Below, one piece after another: positions 1-9,003 of a DNA stretch of 64,000 nucleotides (the first letter of the stretch is position 1; every line of letters starts with the position of its first letter). The notes beneath the pieces are model-generated. The model ran no database searches, had not been told where the DNA came from, and was given only the letters and a program-made list of their open reading frames with translations. This stretch comes from Eutreptiella sp. 'Long Island Sound 2002' (Eukaryota; Euglenozoa; Euglenophyceae; Eutreptiales; Eutreptiaceae). The translations under genes were made by a program, and so were the position numbers. The DNA lies in contig OZ038383.1 of assembly GCA_964036045.1 (NCBI GenBank), positions 69,658,588 to 69,722,587 on the forward strand, in the 5' to 3' direction.

Positions 1-204
1 AACCATAACCCTACAAATGCAATGTTTACACGATGTGCACGAAAAGGAAAAAGCTGCAAAACATCTCAACGTATGATTCACTCTTGTGGACATGTGGAGA
101 GTGCACAATAAGACTTATAAAAGAGAATTGTCATGTAGAGAATGGGTAAAACCAAAGAGGTTGAACACATTTATACGAAGTGCACGCCCCATTGAGAGAT
201 AAAG

Positions 205-495
205 TTAGTCGGATTCCGAAGAAATCTCGTCCATGTCAGCGATGTGGTCTTCCAGATTCCTGTTTCTGCTTGGCCACCTTTGCCTTGTCCGTTTTCCTTT
301 GTTCAGCCAGCGTTGCCCATACTGCAGCATTTGCTGCATAATGTTTGTACTGTTGCTCACTGAGATAGTAGCATTCTTCATCATGGTCAACAGAAGCTCT
401 GAACGCACCGACAGTTTTGCCTTTTGGCCACTTGTATGAGGGACCGACGACTCGACAGTAGCGGTGAACATTTTCTTTTTGTCAGCAGCAGGCAT
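205..495 (-). CDS. Hypothetical protein fragment, 96 residues, possible last exon
   Basis: A 96-codon frame ends in a strongly acidic tail (DMDEISSESD). It has an Asn/Gln/Met-rich middle and a basic patch (KGKRTRQRWPSRNR). The frame stays open about 17 codons upstream of the ATG with protein-like sequence, so the ATG may lie inside an exon rather than be the true start. The base composition is ordinary, unlike the GC-rich repeats that begin near 1,010. I recognise no family. The basic patch followed by an acidic end would suit a nuclear or DNA-binding protein, but that is only an inference from composition. Confidence 0.3.
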   Translation of the reverse strand: MPAADKKKMFTATVESSVPHTSGQKAKLSVRSELLLTMMKNATISVSNSTNIMQQMLQYGQRWLNKGKRTRQRWPSRNRNLEDHIADMDEISSESD

Positions 496-1009
496 GCCAC
501 TCCAGAAACTTCCAGGTATTTGGATAGAAACACCAGTGTTTCTCTATTCATCAAGGATCTGAACATGATCCGCCAGCGGCATGGTGGTGCAGGCAGGCCT
601 GAAATGAAGAAACAAAATAGAAAAACAAAGATTAATCAATCTTGGCAAGATGTTTTTGTACAATCACTTTGTGCAGCAGCATTTTGACAAGTGCAGAGGA
701 ACATTGGCGCTGAGTTGGCATGTCTGGTGCACGTACTGCAGCTCCGGTGCACGCGCTGCATCTGTGGATGAAAAACGTTTTTTCTCCAATTTGAGCAAGA
801 CCCATTCAGCAATTCTAAAGAAAATACAAAAGAGAATAAGGATCTTTATGTTCTGTGATATTTTCCGGGCCAGAACTGGCAGTCACAAACAGTTGAAATC
901 CGTATAGTAGCCAGAAATGAAACAATCAGGAGGAAGATCCAGAGCTTCATTTTTTTTCGAAAAATTGGCAAAATTTCCAAGTTGACAAAATTTTCATTTT
1001 CGTTTCAAT
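496..1009. other. AT-moderate DNA without a recognisable gene
   Basis: Short frames only, and none resembles a known protein. A run of T near 950-960 and AT-rich sequence to about 1,010 mark a sharp change to GC-rich repeat DNA. This could be the left edge of the GC-rich LINE-associated block, because a minus-strand poly(A) tail would appear here as poly(T). I see no clear target-site duplication. Confidence 0.3.
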
Positions 1010-1260
1010 GAAAATGGCCACAGTGATGCGAAGAGGCAGCAAAGAGGACAAGGCTGTGGTGATGCAGAGAAGCGCGGATGAGGACGAGGCCGAGGGGAGG
1101 CAGGGCAACCATGCTGAGGACAAGGCTGTCAGGATGCAGTGAGGAAATCAAGTGGACTAAGCCGCGCCGAGGCGGAACAGCAGCCAAGAGGACGAGGCAG
1201 TGGAGAAGCAGTGAAACAGCCAAAATGAGGAGCCCGTGGTGATGCAGCGAAGCGGTGACG
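1010..1260. repeat. Degenerate purine-rich short tandem repeat
   Basis: Purine-rich plus strand with recurring blocks of the type GTGATGC-GAAGCG and GAGGACRAGGC, at irregular spacing. No convincing reading frame; the open minus-strand frame here looks like a by-product of the composition. Confidence 0.4.
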
Positions 1261-1269
1261 AGACCATGA

Positions 1270-1540
1270 AGTGCCCTGGATTGGATCATCCTGGGCAAAA
1301 CAAGGAGGAGCGGCCAAACCACGACGAGATCATCATCCGGTGAAATAAGGCCAGACTCCCCGGGCTGGATCATCCGGAGCGGATCAAGCAGCAGGAGCCG
1401 CCGCCCCCCGGACTGGATCATCCAGGGACAAGAGGCGGCCTGGCGCTGAATGATCCGGGGCTGGCAACCTGTCCGCGCAAATGCCGGGCCCGACAGGCTG
1501 CGCAAAGGCGGGCCCGGTAATCCGGGTATAGCAGGCCAGA
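1270..1540. repeat. Cluster of GATCATCC motifs
   Basis: The octamer GATCATCC, or a one-base variant, occurs near 1,286, 1,340, 1,369, 1,413 and 1,453, and again near 2,256. It often sits inside a short inverted repeat such as CTGGATCATCCAG. Function unknown. Confidence 0.45.
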
Positions 1541-1806
1541 CGTGAGTGCTGCTAGCTACGCCTCTCCGCACGCCCACCAAGCATGAGTCACTCCTACCGC
1601 AGGTGAAACACGTAGGGCGAAGTGGTGCACCCAGGGCCGCCCACGCATTAAAAACAAGGGTGGAGTCGCACGAACAGCAAGATGCTTGAGCCAGGTGAGG
1701 GAAAAACAACTGAAGTGCCATCCCCCCGGAAACGAAGGGGGGACATCATCAAGGACACCAAGTACGCAAGCGGCGCACGACAGCAAAGCACTCCATCCCT
1801 CCAAGC

Positions 1807-1842
1807 CCTAGCACGGATACGTGTCGTGGCGTCCCTGCTAGG
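1807..1842 (+). other. Conserved hairpin H3, copy 1
   Basis: An 11-bp stem (CCTAGCACGGA with TCCCTGCTAGG, one mismatch) closes a 14-nt loop TACGTGTCGTGGCG. The loop matches the four other copies in the window closely. Confidence 0.6.
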
Positions 1843-2122
1843 CCACAACGGCGGAAAACAAAAACGCTGTGTTCTCGTGCACAAATGCAGGTGATCAATT
1901 TGGCAGCCCACCCTGCATAACCAAGGGCGCAGATCACACACAGGGCAACACGCCGGAGCCAGATATGGGGGGGACAGAAGAAAGAAGGACCCTCAGCCAG
2001 GAACGGCAAGGGACAAACATCAGAAGGGCCATCTGCCGGGGATGGCGAGGACTGAACAACGGCGTAAATGAGGGCAAGACCACATGCAAAGCACGCAGAC
2101 AGAACACACCACCCCTCCAAGC

Positions 2123-2182
2123 CCTAGTGGGGGTACGTGTAGTGGCGTCCCTGCTGGGCCACAGCCGCATAGAGGCGCTGTG
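2123..2182 (+). other. Conserved hairpins H3 and H4, copy 2
   Basis: H3 (2,123-2,158) pairs at all 11 stem positions, four of them as G-T wobbles on the plus strand. The loop is TACGTGTAGTGGCG. H4 (2,160-2,182) follows at once with CACAGC pairing to GCTGTG. On the minus strand the wobbles would be A-C mismatches, which favours a plus-strand RNA. Confidence 0.6.
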
Positions 2183-2215
2183 TTCTCGTGCCAATACACA
2201 GGTGGGCCAATAGGG

Positions 2216-3060
2216 CCTCCACATGGGAAATGTGGCCAGACGCTGCAGACAAGATCATCCGGGACTGGTCAAGAGAACGCACCATGAGCGCGGGACAAGG
2301 GGATGGGATAGGAGCGACCGGTGCAAGGAGCACAAAACGGTCCCCGGATGGATGAGGATCCTCTGGGCCCGCGCCACTGGGTTGCTGGCGGACCGGTGGG
2401 GTATAAACACGGGATGAGGGATGAGATGAGTGGACAGGACAAGGAAAAGAATGTGGCAAGGGCCGCACCACAGCCCCTAGAGAACGGGAAACCGCGGGAC
2501 GGGGGGATCGGGCCGGTGACAGGATGAGACAAAGGGGAACGGGACATCGAGGGGTTGCGAATAAATCAGAGCAGGGAAAGATGGCAGAAAGCGCCAAGCA
2601 ACAGACCCGTGGGATTGGGAAACTGATCGCCATGGAGTGGCGAACCATTAACCAACCATGGAGAGCCTGACGACGGGAAGTGGGGAAAATGCCCTGAACT
2701 CAGGGACAGCCATGAGGTGTCCGCAGGGGTGAGGGTTGACCCTGAGGTCCCCGGGTCAATGGCCTGAGTACACATAGAGTCACCGCTGAGCGGGACGGGG
2801 GCGAACGTGGAAAGGGTCGCCCCCTGGGCTCTTGCCGCGCATGGACGACACCCAAGTGCATCCGGGAGCCAAACAGGTACTCCAACCCGTGAGGGATGGG
2901 GAGTGGTGGAATGTGGTTGAGAGCAATGCTGCGCTGTCGGCGACGGCAATCCACAGGAAACCCGCCTGCAGGCACCCAAAAGGCTGTGCTAGGGGGGGAA
3001 GGCCAGAGGATCCTTGAATGGGTGAGGTTTGAGGTTTGAGGTTTGATTTTGCGGGTACTA
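2216..3060. other. GC-rich stretch, no gene recognised
   Basis: Open frames occur on both strands but have biased, low-information composition, and I recognise none. It may be the far 3' non-coding part of the minus-strand LINE or a flanking repeat. Confidence 0.3.
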
Positions 3061-5230
3061 GACGCCTTTCGGCCCCGGGGGGCCACCTGGTCGGGCCAGG
3101 TGATATCCTCCCCGGCGGGTCCTAGTGGGGGGCCCTCCAAGACGCACCTTCTGCCTGGTGGCGGAGTCCCCCGGGTTCACAGAGCTCGGAGCCCCGTCCT
3201 TCCCCGGCGTCCCCGTTTCGCCACTCCCCGGTCAGTGCATCAATTCGCAGCCGTGGCTGCGGGCGCTTACCCACTGCGTCGCCCCCCTAATGCGTGGTCG
3301 CCCGTGGCGCCAGCGCCGCCGGGCCCGTGCTACTGGCTTGTCGCCAGTGGGACCCCCTTGGGCTGGCGCGGAGGCTGCCTAGCCTAGGGGTTGGGGCGTG
3401 GCGCTGTGCGCCACTACTGCCTTGGCGGGTGCAGTGCCCCGTCTGTGTGTGCGCGGCGCTCGCGGCCGGTTCAGGGGGTTCGGGCCGGTACCTGACGTCG
3501 TGTCTCTTTCGTTTCCTCCTCCCCGCCCCGCGTGTTCCGCGCTGCGTGTGGCGGGCTGGCTTGTCCGGGTGTCCCTTACCCTCGCTCGCTGGTACGCCAT
3601 TCCACGCGGTCTGTGCGTTCTGCGCGCTCGGTCCGGTGCCCCTTCCGGTAGTCCCCGCGTGTCCCTTTCGTGTGTGTGCGCTCCCGCTCTCGCGGTGTCC
3701 GCTCCCCCCCCCGCTGGGTGGTGTGGCGTGCGCATCTCGCGTGGTCCCGGCACTGGGCGCTGGTAGGGCCGTTCCACGTGGTCTGTGCCCCTCCGCGTGT
3801 CCTGCCCCGGTCCTTTGCTCCGTCTGGCGTGCTTGGGGGGGGGCGGTCCGGTCCCGGTTCCCCCCTACTTGGCTCGGGGTTGTGGGGGTGGCGGCAGGGC
3901 GTCCCCGGGGGGGGTGCCGTCTACCGTTGCGTGGGGCGTCTGGGGTCATGCGCTCCCCCTCCCCCGACTGCCCGTCCATTGGGCGGGCTGTCGGGGTCCA
4001 CGATCCACGTGTTCTGGGCGCGGGCCTGCGGGTGTGGGGGCCCTGCTCTGTCCCTGTGGGGGCTGCGCGCCGCGGGGCGGGTCCGTGGCGTTCATATGCT
4101 GGGGGGCGGGCGGGGGGGGGGGGGGGGTGCGCCGTACCCCCCGGTTGTGCGGCCGGGGCGGGGCCTGTAGGGCGGGGGGTTCGCTCTGCCTCATTCCGTC
4201 CCTCTGCCTTCCCTGGGCAGGCAACAAAGCGGGCGTCACTGGCGTTGTGCTGTCCATGGGGGGCGTGGCCCCCCATACCACTCCAGTTCGTGCTCACCCG
4301 GCTTCTCTGGGTACAATCTGTGCGGCGTTCCGGTGCGCAGGCGTGGGCTCGCTTGTTCTTCGCGGCCCCCATGGGAGCCGGCGGTAGGGGTGGGGGGGCG
4401 GGTCGCACTCCGGCTCCCCTCTCGGGCGGGGGGGGGCCATTCCCCCTGCCTCGGGGGGTGGGGGCCGGCCTCCCCCCGGCTGGCGGGCCGGTGGGGGGGC
4501 GGGGGGGGGGGGTGTTGCGCCGCGGCCTCCCTGCTCTCCTTCCGGGCGGCGGCCTGCGGTACTCCATCCTGGCCCCCTCCGTGTCGCCGGCGCGTTCCTT
4601 TCCGGCGTGCCCGTGCGGTTGGGGCTGAAGTGCCGCCCCGGGGTGGGGGGGGGTGAGGGGCGGCCCGTTGACCGCCTCCCCTGGGGGCCCCAGCAGACCT
4701 GAAACCCCCTGTGTCATCCCGGAGTGGGCTGTGGTTACGGGAGGGTCATGTGGGGCGCGGCCTGCTTCCTGTTCCGTTGTGCGCGTTGCTCCGGCACGCC
4801 GTTGTGGGTTCGCGGGAGCAGGGCCAGCCGCCGTTCCCCTTACCGCGTCGCCGTCCCTTCTGGGGGGGGGGCGCCCCCCCGGCCCTGGGGGGGCGGAGGG
4901 CCGCGCCTGTGGCTCCCCAGCTGGGGTTGGTGCGGGGGGGGGGGGGGTGGGGGGGCCGCCCCTCCGCCCGCTCTCGGGCCTGTGTGGGAGGGCGGGGGGG
5001 GAGTGGGGGGGGGCCTTTGGTCCCCTGGCGACGCCTCCTGACGACCGGGGGGGGGGGGGGCGGCATGGCAGCCCTGGCCCCGGGGGCCAGCGATGGGCTG
5101 GGGGGGTCGCGCCCTTCCCCCGCCCCTCTCTACCTAGAGCCGGATCCTCGTGCAGGCCCTCGCTGGGGCCCCTCATCCCCCGGCCGTCGTCGCGCGGCGC
5201 TGGCCGGCCGGGGGTGGCCGTGAGGGTTAG
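3060..5230. repeat. A-poor GC-rich low-complexity block with long G runs
   Basis: The plus strand is strongly depleted in A and has many runs of 8-15 G between about 4,105 and 5,065, so quadruplex-type structure is plausible. About 3,895-4,080 matches the 212-bp unit found at 19.2-23.2 kb, and 3,590-3,770 is partly repeated from about 3,781. The long open frames on both strands follow from the base bias and are not annotated as genes. Position suggests a 3' non-coding region of the LINE. Confidence 0.5.
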
Positions 5231-5403
5231 CGGTCAGTTGTTAGCGGGCTGCGGGGCAGCAGGTTCTCCCGCGCGCTCGTTGTCTCCGCACTCCCTCCCG
5301 CGGGAGGTGGCACGCCCTCTTGCGTCGTGCCGTACCGTGGGGGGGGCGTGGGTCGGGGGGCCCAGCCCCCCCCCCCACTCTCTCGTATCCGCCGTCTGGG
5401 CCA

Positions 5404-5922
5404 TCACCTGCGCCGCCGCTTGTGTGGGGGCTGGGGCTGTGGCGGCGGCGGGTTGTGCCGGCGGTAGCGCCAGTGGGCGAGGGCGCTGCGCAAAGCCCGG
5501 GAGAGCCAGTTGTTGGCGTCCGCATCCGTGATGCGGAGCACCGCTCCCCCTTCCAGGAAGGCCGGCCACGTCGGCTCCCTGTCGGGCCACGCCGCCCGGA
5601 TCACTGACTTGAGGACCCTCTCATGGTCCTCTGGGGCTGCCCACCCCCCCGGGGGTACCTCCCGGTTTCCTCCGTCTCTCCGGAGGAGCACGGCATCGAA
5701 GGGCCGGTTCCTCGACATCCTGGAGGTCCCCTGGTTGGCCCAGCACAACCACCCGTACACCTCCCCGACCAGGGGGAGGGTCTCCTCTCCCAGAGGGTCC
5801 GGGACCGCGCCCCATTCCCGGTCCCATGGCCGGCCCTCCTCTGCTCCTCGTGCCGGCCCCCCTCGCTGCCCCTGCGCCTGCGGCGCCGATGCCGCGGCCC
5901 GTCCCCCCTCCGCCGAGGCCAT
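5404..5922 (-). CDS. LINE-associated ORF E, unknown function
   Basis: A 172-residue frame from an ATG. The N-terminal 40 residues are Ala/Gly/Glu-rich. The middle has protein-like variety (PWDREWGAVPDPLGEETLPL, then a Trp-rich stretch and RAAWPDREPTWPAFLEGG), and the C-terminus is a Pro then Arg tail (PPHKRRRR). I recognise no domain. It lies 82 bases after the stop of ORF D on the same strand, and the frame stays open upstream of the ATG, so D and E may be one ORF broken by an indel in the intervening CCA/C-run sequence. It is probably part of the same polycistronic element as the RT, far downstream of it. Confidence 0.5.
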   Translation of the reverse strand: MASAEGGRAAASAPQAQGQRGGPARGAEEGRPWDREWGAVPDPLGEETLPLVGEVYGWLCWANQGTSRMSRNRPFDAVLLRRDGGNREVPPGGWAAPEDHERVLKSVIRAAWPDREPTWPAFLEGGAVLRITDADANNWLSRALRSALAHWRYRRHNPPPPQPQPPHKRRRR

Positions 5923-6004
5923 CCGCGCCGGCTCCGCCCTCGGCGCGGGGGGGGCTGGCTGGTGCTGGTGTCGTGGGGGTTGGGGGGGGACGAGCTCGCC
6001 GGCG

Positions 6005-7732
6005 TCAGGGTCGATGTTGTAGAGGTGGTGGTGGTGGTGGTGGTGGTGGTGGGTGGGTGTGGTGTGCCGGCATCTGTTGGATGCCGGGGGGGATGCACCT
6101 CACCGGCTGCACGTCCGGCTGCGGGGGCGCCCCGCCCTCTGCCTCCTCCCTTCGTCCCGTCCTCCCCCCTGGGCTCCCTTGCCCCGTCCCGCCTGTCCCT
6201 TGGGGCCCGCGGCGCCCTTGCCCTTGCCCTTGGGCCCCTTTCCAGCCCCCTGCCCGTGTCGCGGGTCCCGCCCCCCGTCCCCCACGCCCTGGCCCGCCCG
6301 CTCTCCCACCTCCCCCCGCCCGGCCCCCTGCACCTGGGCGCCCTGCCCGTGCCCCTGCGCGCCCTTCCCGTGCCCTGGCCCCTTTCTGGCCCCCTGCCCC
6401 GAGTCGTGCCGTCCGCTGCCTGCGCTCTGCTCTCCCCCGCTGCTGCGCCCTTCCTGGACCACTCGCCGGGCGTCCCGCTGCCTTTGCAGCTGCGGCAGCG
6501 TGACGCCTGGCGGCGAGCGCTCGCGCGCCGGGGGGCGGACGTGCTGCTCCCGCCCCGGGGGGAAGGGCTTGGGGGGGAACGGCTTGGGGGGGCTGGTGTG
6601 GGTGTGGGTGGGGTTGGCGTGGGCGCGGTACTTCGCGCTCTCCGTGCCCACTGCTGCTGCTGCAGCGGCCGCCAGCGAGGCGTCCGTGGCCCGTGCGGGG
6701 TTCTTCCCTCGCTTGCGCGGCGTGCTGGGGGTCGCGGCGTGGCCGGTCGAGGCGGTGTCGCGGCCCGCCGGGTTTGCGGCCGCAGCCCCTGGCGCGCCCT
6801 CCTCGCTCTCTTTCGCTGCTGTGGCGGCCGCCGACGAGGGCCTGTGGCCCGTGCGGGGTCCGCCCCCCGCTTTCGCGGCGTGCTGGGGGCCGCGGCGTGG
6901 TCGGCCGAGGCGGTGGTGCGGCTCGCCGGGGCCGCGGTCGCAACCCCTCGCGCGCCCTCCTCGTTCTCCTCTGCTGCCGCGGCGGCCGCCGGCGAGGCGC
7001 CCGTGGCCCGTGCGGGGTCCGTCCCCCACGTTCGCGGCGTGCTGGGGGCCGCGGCGTGGCCGGCCGAGGCGGTGTCGCGGCCCGCCGGGGTCGCGGCTGC
7101 AGCCCCTCGCGCGCCCTCCTCGCTCTCCTTCGCTGCTGTGGCGGCCGCCGACGAGGCGCCCGTGGCCCGTGCGGGGTCCGCCCCCCGCTTTCGCGGTGTG
7201 CTGGGGGCCGCGGCGTGGTCGGCCGAGGCGGTGGTGCGGCCCGCCGGGGCCGCGGTCGCAATCCCTCGCGCGCCCTTCTTGCTCTCTTCTGCGGCTGCAG
7301 CAGCCCTCGGCGATGCGCCCGGTTCCTGCGCCGGGGCTGCCCCCGTGTCAGCGGCGTGCCCGGGGCCGCGGTCGGGCCCGCGGCGTGGCTCGCTGGGGCT
7401 GCGGTCTCCGCTTCCTGCGCGTCTGGGGCCCTCTCTCGGGGCGGGGCGGCGGGGCTGGCTGCTTGGGCGGCGGAGGTGGTCATCTCGGCTGGCTCAGGCT
7501 CCCGGGCCGGCGGCGGCGGCCCGACCAGCACCGCCGCCTCCGCCAGTCTCCGCTCCTCGCGCTCCGCGAGGGTCTCCCCCGTCCACTCCGGGGAGGAGAC
7601 GGGGGAGCGGGAGCGGGACCGGCGGTGGTGGCGGTCGTCCCGCTGGGGGGACCCATCGGAGTCTGTAATCACTGCTACCCTGGTAGGCATGCGTGGTGGC
7701 AGGCGCGCCCTTCCCACTACCTCCTGGTGCAT
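6005..7732 (-). CDS. LINE-associated ORF D, Arg/Pro-rich repeat protein
   Basis: Starts at an ATG whose A is the last base of the upstream ORF C stop (minus strand TGATG), the arrangement known from some LINEs for stop-coupled re-initiation. Residues 1-120 look protein-like: an SR/RS stretch (HHRRSRSRSP), then an Ala/Glu-rich segment. About 7,320 to 6,660 is a 159-bp tandem repeat, exactly 53 codons, giving Arg/Pro-rich repeats. The last third becomes Gly/Arg-rich and ends in a poly-Pro run from a CCA microsatellite. The distal half may not be read in this frame. Function unknown; a basic RNA-binding role is only inferred from composition. Confidence 0.45.
   Translation of the reverse strand: MHQEVVGRARLPPRMPTRVAVITDSDGSPQRDDRHHRRSRSRSPVSSPEWTGETLAEREERRLAEAAVLVGPPPPAREPEPAEMTTSAAQAASPAAPPRERAPDAQEAETAAPASHAAGPTAAPGTPLTRGQPRRRNRAHRRGLLQPQKRARRAREGLRPRPRRAAPPPRPTTPRPPAHRESGGRTPHGPRAPRRRPPQQRRRARRAREGLQPRPRRAATPPRPATPRPPARRERGGRTPHGPRAPRRRPPRQQRRTRRAREGLRPRPRRAAPPPRPTTPRPPARRESGGRTPHGPQALVGGRHSSERERGGRARGCGRKPGGPRHRLDRPRRDPQHAAQAREEPRTGHGRLAGGRCSSSSGHGEREVPRPRQPHPHPHQPPQAVPPQALPPGAGAARPPPGARALAARRHAAAAAKAAGRPASGPGRAQQRGRAERRQRTARLGAGGQKGARAREGRAGARAGRPGAGGRAGGGGRAGGPGRGGRGAGPATRAGGWKGAQGQGQGRRGPQGTGGTGQGSPGGRTGRREEAEGGAPPQPDVQPVRCIPPGIQQMPAHHTHPPPPPPPPPPLQHRP
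6017..6056. repeat. (GGT)n microsatellite
   Basis: About nine GGT units on the plus strand, ending in GGGTGGGTG. Depending on frame, the minus strand encodes Thr or Pro runs. Confidence 0.9.
6660..7320 (-). repeat. 159-bp tandem repeat, about four copies, inside ORF D
   Basis: The anchor GCGGCCGCC recurs near 6,665, 6,823, 6,982 and 7,141 (diverged near 7,300), a period of 158-159 bases. Because 159 is a multiple of three, the repeat keeps frame, unlike the 65-bp and 212-bp arrays elsewhere in the window. Confidence 0.85.
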
Positions 7733-8964
7733 CAGTGCCGTGCCGTGGGCAGTGCCGTGTGGTGCTCTGCGGGGGGGAGGGGGGGAGGGGGTGGGGGGCC
7801 GGCTGTGGCGTCAGCCCCGCACGGCCGGGGGCCTGCGGCCATCCACCGGCACTGAGAGGGGAGGCGGGGGAGCCACGCGGCCCACGCGTCGCGCGATAGC
7901 TCCCAGTCTGGGGCGGGGCCCGGGGCCCTGGGCCCCCGGGGGTCGTCGAGCGGTGTCGCGGGCAGCCGCACCAGGTGGACCTCCGTAACGGCAGTGACCT
8001 CCTGTGTTCGCAGGAAGGTGTGTACTCTGTCCCGCGCCGCGGGCGCCGGGAGGGGGGGGCGGGGTACGGGTGTTGCCCCATAGAGGTGGGTGGGGGTGAT
8101 CCCCAGGATCCGCCCCGGGTCCCCGCGGGTCGCGACGAGGAGAAGGAGCAGGGGGGTGCCAGGGCACTCTTGCGAGAGGACCTGCCCCCTGTGGTGGGCA
8201 CCCCTGGTTCTGGAGAGGGAGGGGGGCAGGTCTGGGTTAGCCCAGCCGCGGGGCGCGTGCGTCGCCGGCAGGAGGGCGGGGCACCAAGTGGGCTCCCTGG
8301 GGAACGCCTCGCAGACGACGGCGTACGGGGGGGTAGGCCTGGTGCCGTCGTACACCGGGTTGGTCGGCCGGGGGCGGGCGGACGCCTCGTCCGCGCCTTC
8401 CACGATCACCGTGACCTCGCCCACCTCCAGGTCCTCGTCCGGCGGGTGTAGAAGGTGGAGCGCCGCATCCAGCTCGGACACTCCTCCCGGGTACGTGGCC
8501 CGCGCCTGGTTCAGGTACGGGGCCGCGTCCCCGGGGTAGCGCGTCCTGAGGGCTTGCAGCAGGGCTGGGGCGCTGCTGCGGAGGGACATGGCAGACCCTG
8601 CTCCCGTCAGCCGGGGGGTGTCCCCCATAGACAGGGGCCGGCCCGACCTATTGGACTCGCGCCACTCCATCCAGTGCCCGTAGGGGGCCGCCTCTGGGCT
8701 GATGAGCCCGAGCTGGACGGCGTTCACGATCCGGTGCATTGGCGGGAGCAGCGTATTGGCCCCCGCTTCGTTCAGGGCGCGGACGGCCGGGAGGACGGTC
8801 TCGTTGAGGAAAGCCCTCGCACTGCCCTCCAGGTCACACCGTGCGTCAGCGTGCGCTTCGTGTGCCTCCGCCACTGCGTCCGCCACCAGGCCCCGGACGG
8901 CCGCCTCCTGCGCTCTGCGGCGGGCCCTGGTGTGTCCCGGCCCATCCCCCCGTCGGCGTGGCAT
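7732..8964 (-). CDS. LINE-associated ORF C, unknown function
   Basis: A 410-residue ORF from a true ATG at 8,964. The upstream RT ORF ends with TGA at 9,006-9,004 in the same frame, 13 codons earlier. Composition is protein-like: an Ala/Glu helical N-terminus (residues 1-75), then PPMHRIVNAVQLGLISPEAA, a central stretch with HLLHPPDEDLEVGEVTVIVEG, and a Pro-rich C-terminus. I recognise no catalytic motif or zinc finger. Its stop overlaps the ATG of ORF D (TGATG). It is either an extra ORF of the LINE or the C-terminal part of ORF2 separated by a nonsense codon. Confidence 0.55.
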   Translation of the reverse strand: MPRRRGDGPGHTRARRRAQEAAVRGLVADAVAEAHEAHADARCDLEGSARAFLNETVLPAVRALNEAGANTLLPPMHRIVNAVQLGLISPEAAPYGHWMEWRESNRSGRPLSMGDTPRLTGAGSAMSLRSSAPALLQALRTRYPGDAAPYLNQARATYPGGVSELDAALHLLHPPDEDLEVGEVTVIVEGADEASARPRPTNPVYDGTRPTPPYAVVCEAFPREPTWCPALLPATHAPRGWANPDLPPSLSRTRGAHHRGQVLSQECPGTPLLLLLVATRGDPGRILGITPTHLYGATPVPRPPLPAPAARDRVHTFLRTQEVTAVTEVHLVRLPATPLDDPRGPRAPGPAPDWELSRDAWAAWLPRLPSQCRWMAAGPRPCGADATAGPPPPPPLPPAEHHTALPTARH

Positions 8965-9003
8965 GGTGCTGCGGGCTCTGCAAAGGGCGGCGGCGGGTGG
9001 GGG

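Larger units (their letters stand above)
1640..2215 (+). repeat. Two diverged tandem copies of a ~285-bp module carrying the conserved hairpin
   Basis: Two neighbouring segments (about 1,640-1,890 and 1,915-2,215) share the order: an AAGGG-(C/T)G-rich box, an intervening purine-rich stretch, the box CCCTCCAAGCCCTA, a stem-loop, then CGCTGTGTTCTCGTG. The same order occurs in the 3' regions of the gypsy copies near 29.6-29.8, 47.9-48.0 and 50.4-50.6 kb. This may be a remnant of a gypsy 3' region or an independently mobile structured repeat. Confidence 0.55.

Noticed and set aside
1-30. Telomere at the left end
   Set aside because: AACCATAACCCTAC is a single short resemblance, with no tandem telomeric repeat.
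1005-1721. 238-residue minus frame
   Set aside because: No ATG-supported domain; the Leu/His-rich translation reflects the purine-rich repeat on the other strand.
3287-5176. 629-residue minus frame and 444-residue plus frame
   Set aside because: A-poor, G-run sequence; Pro/Arg/Gly-rich translations with no domain; overlaps a copy of the 212-bp repeat.
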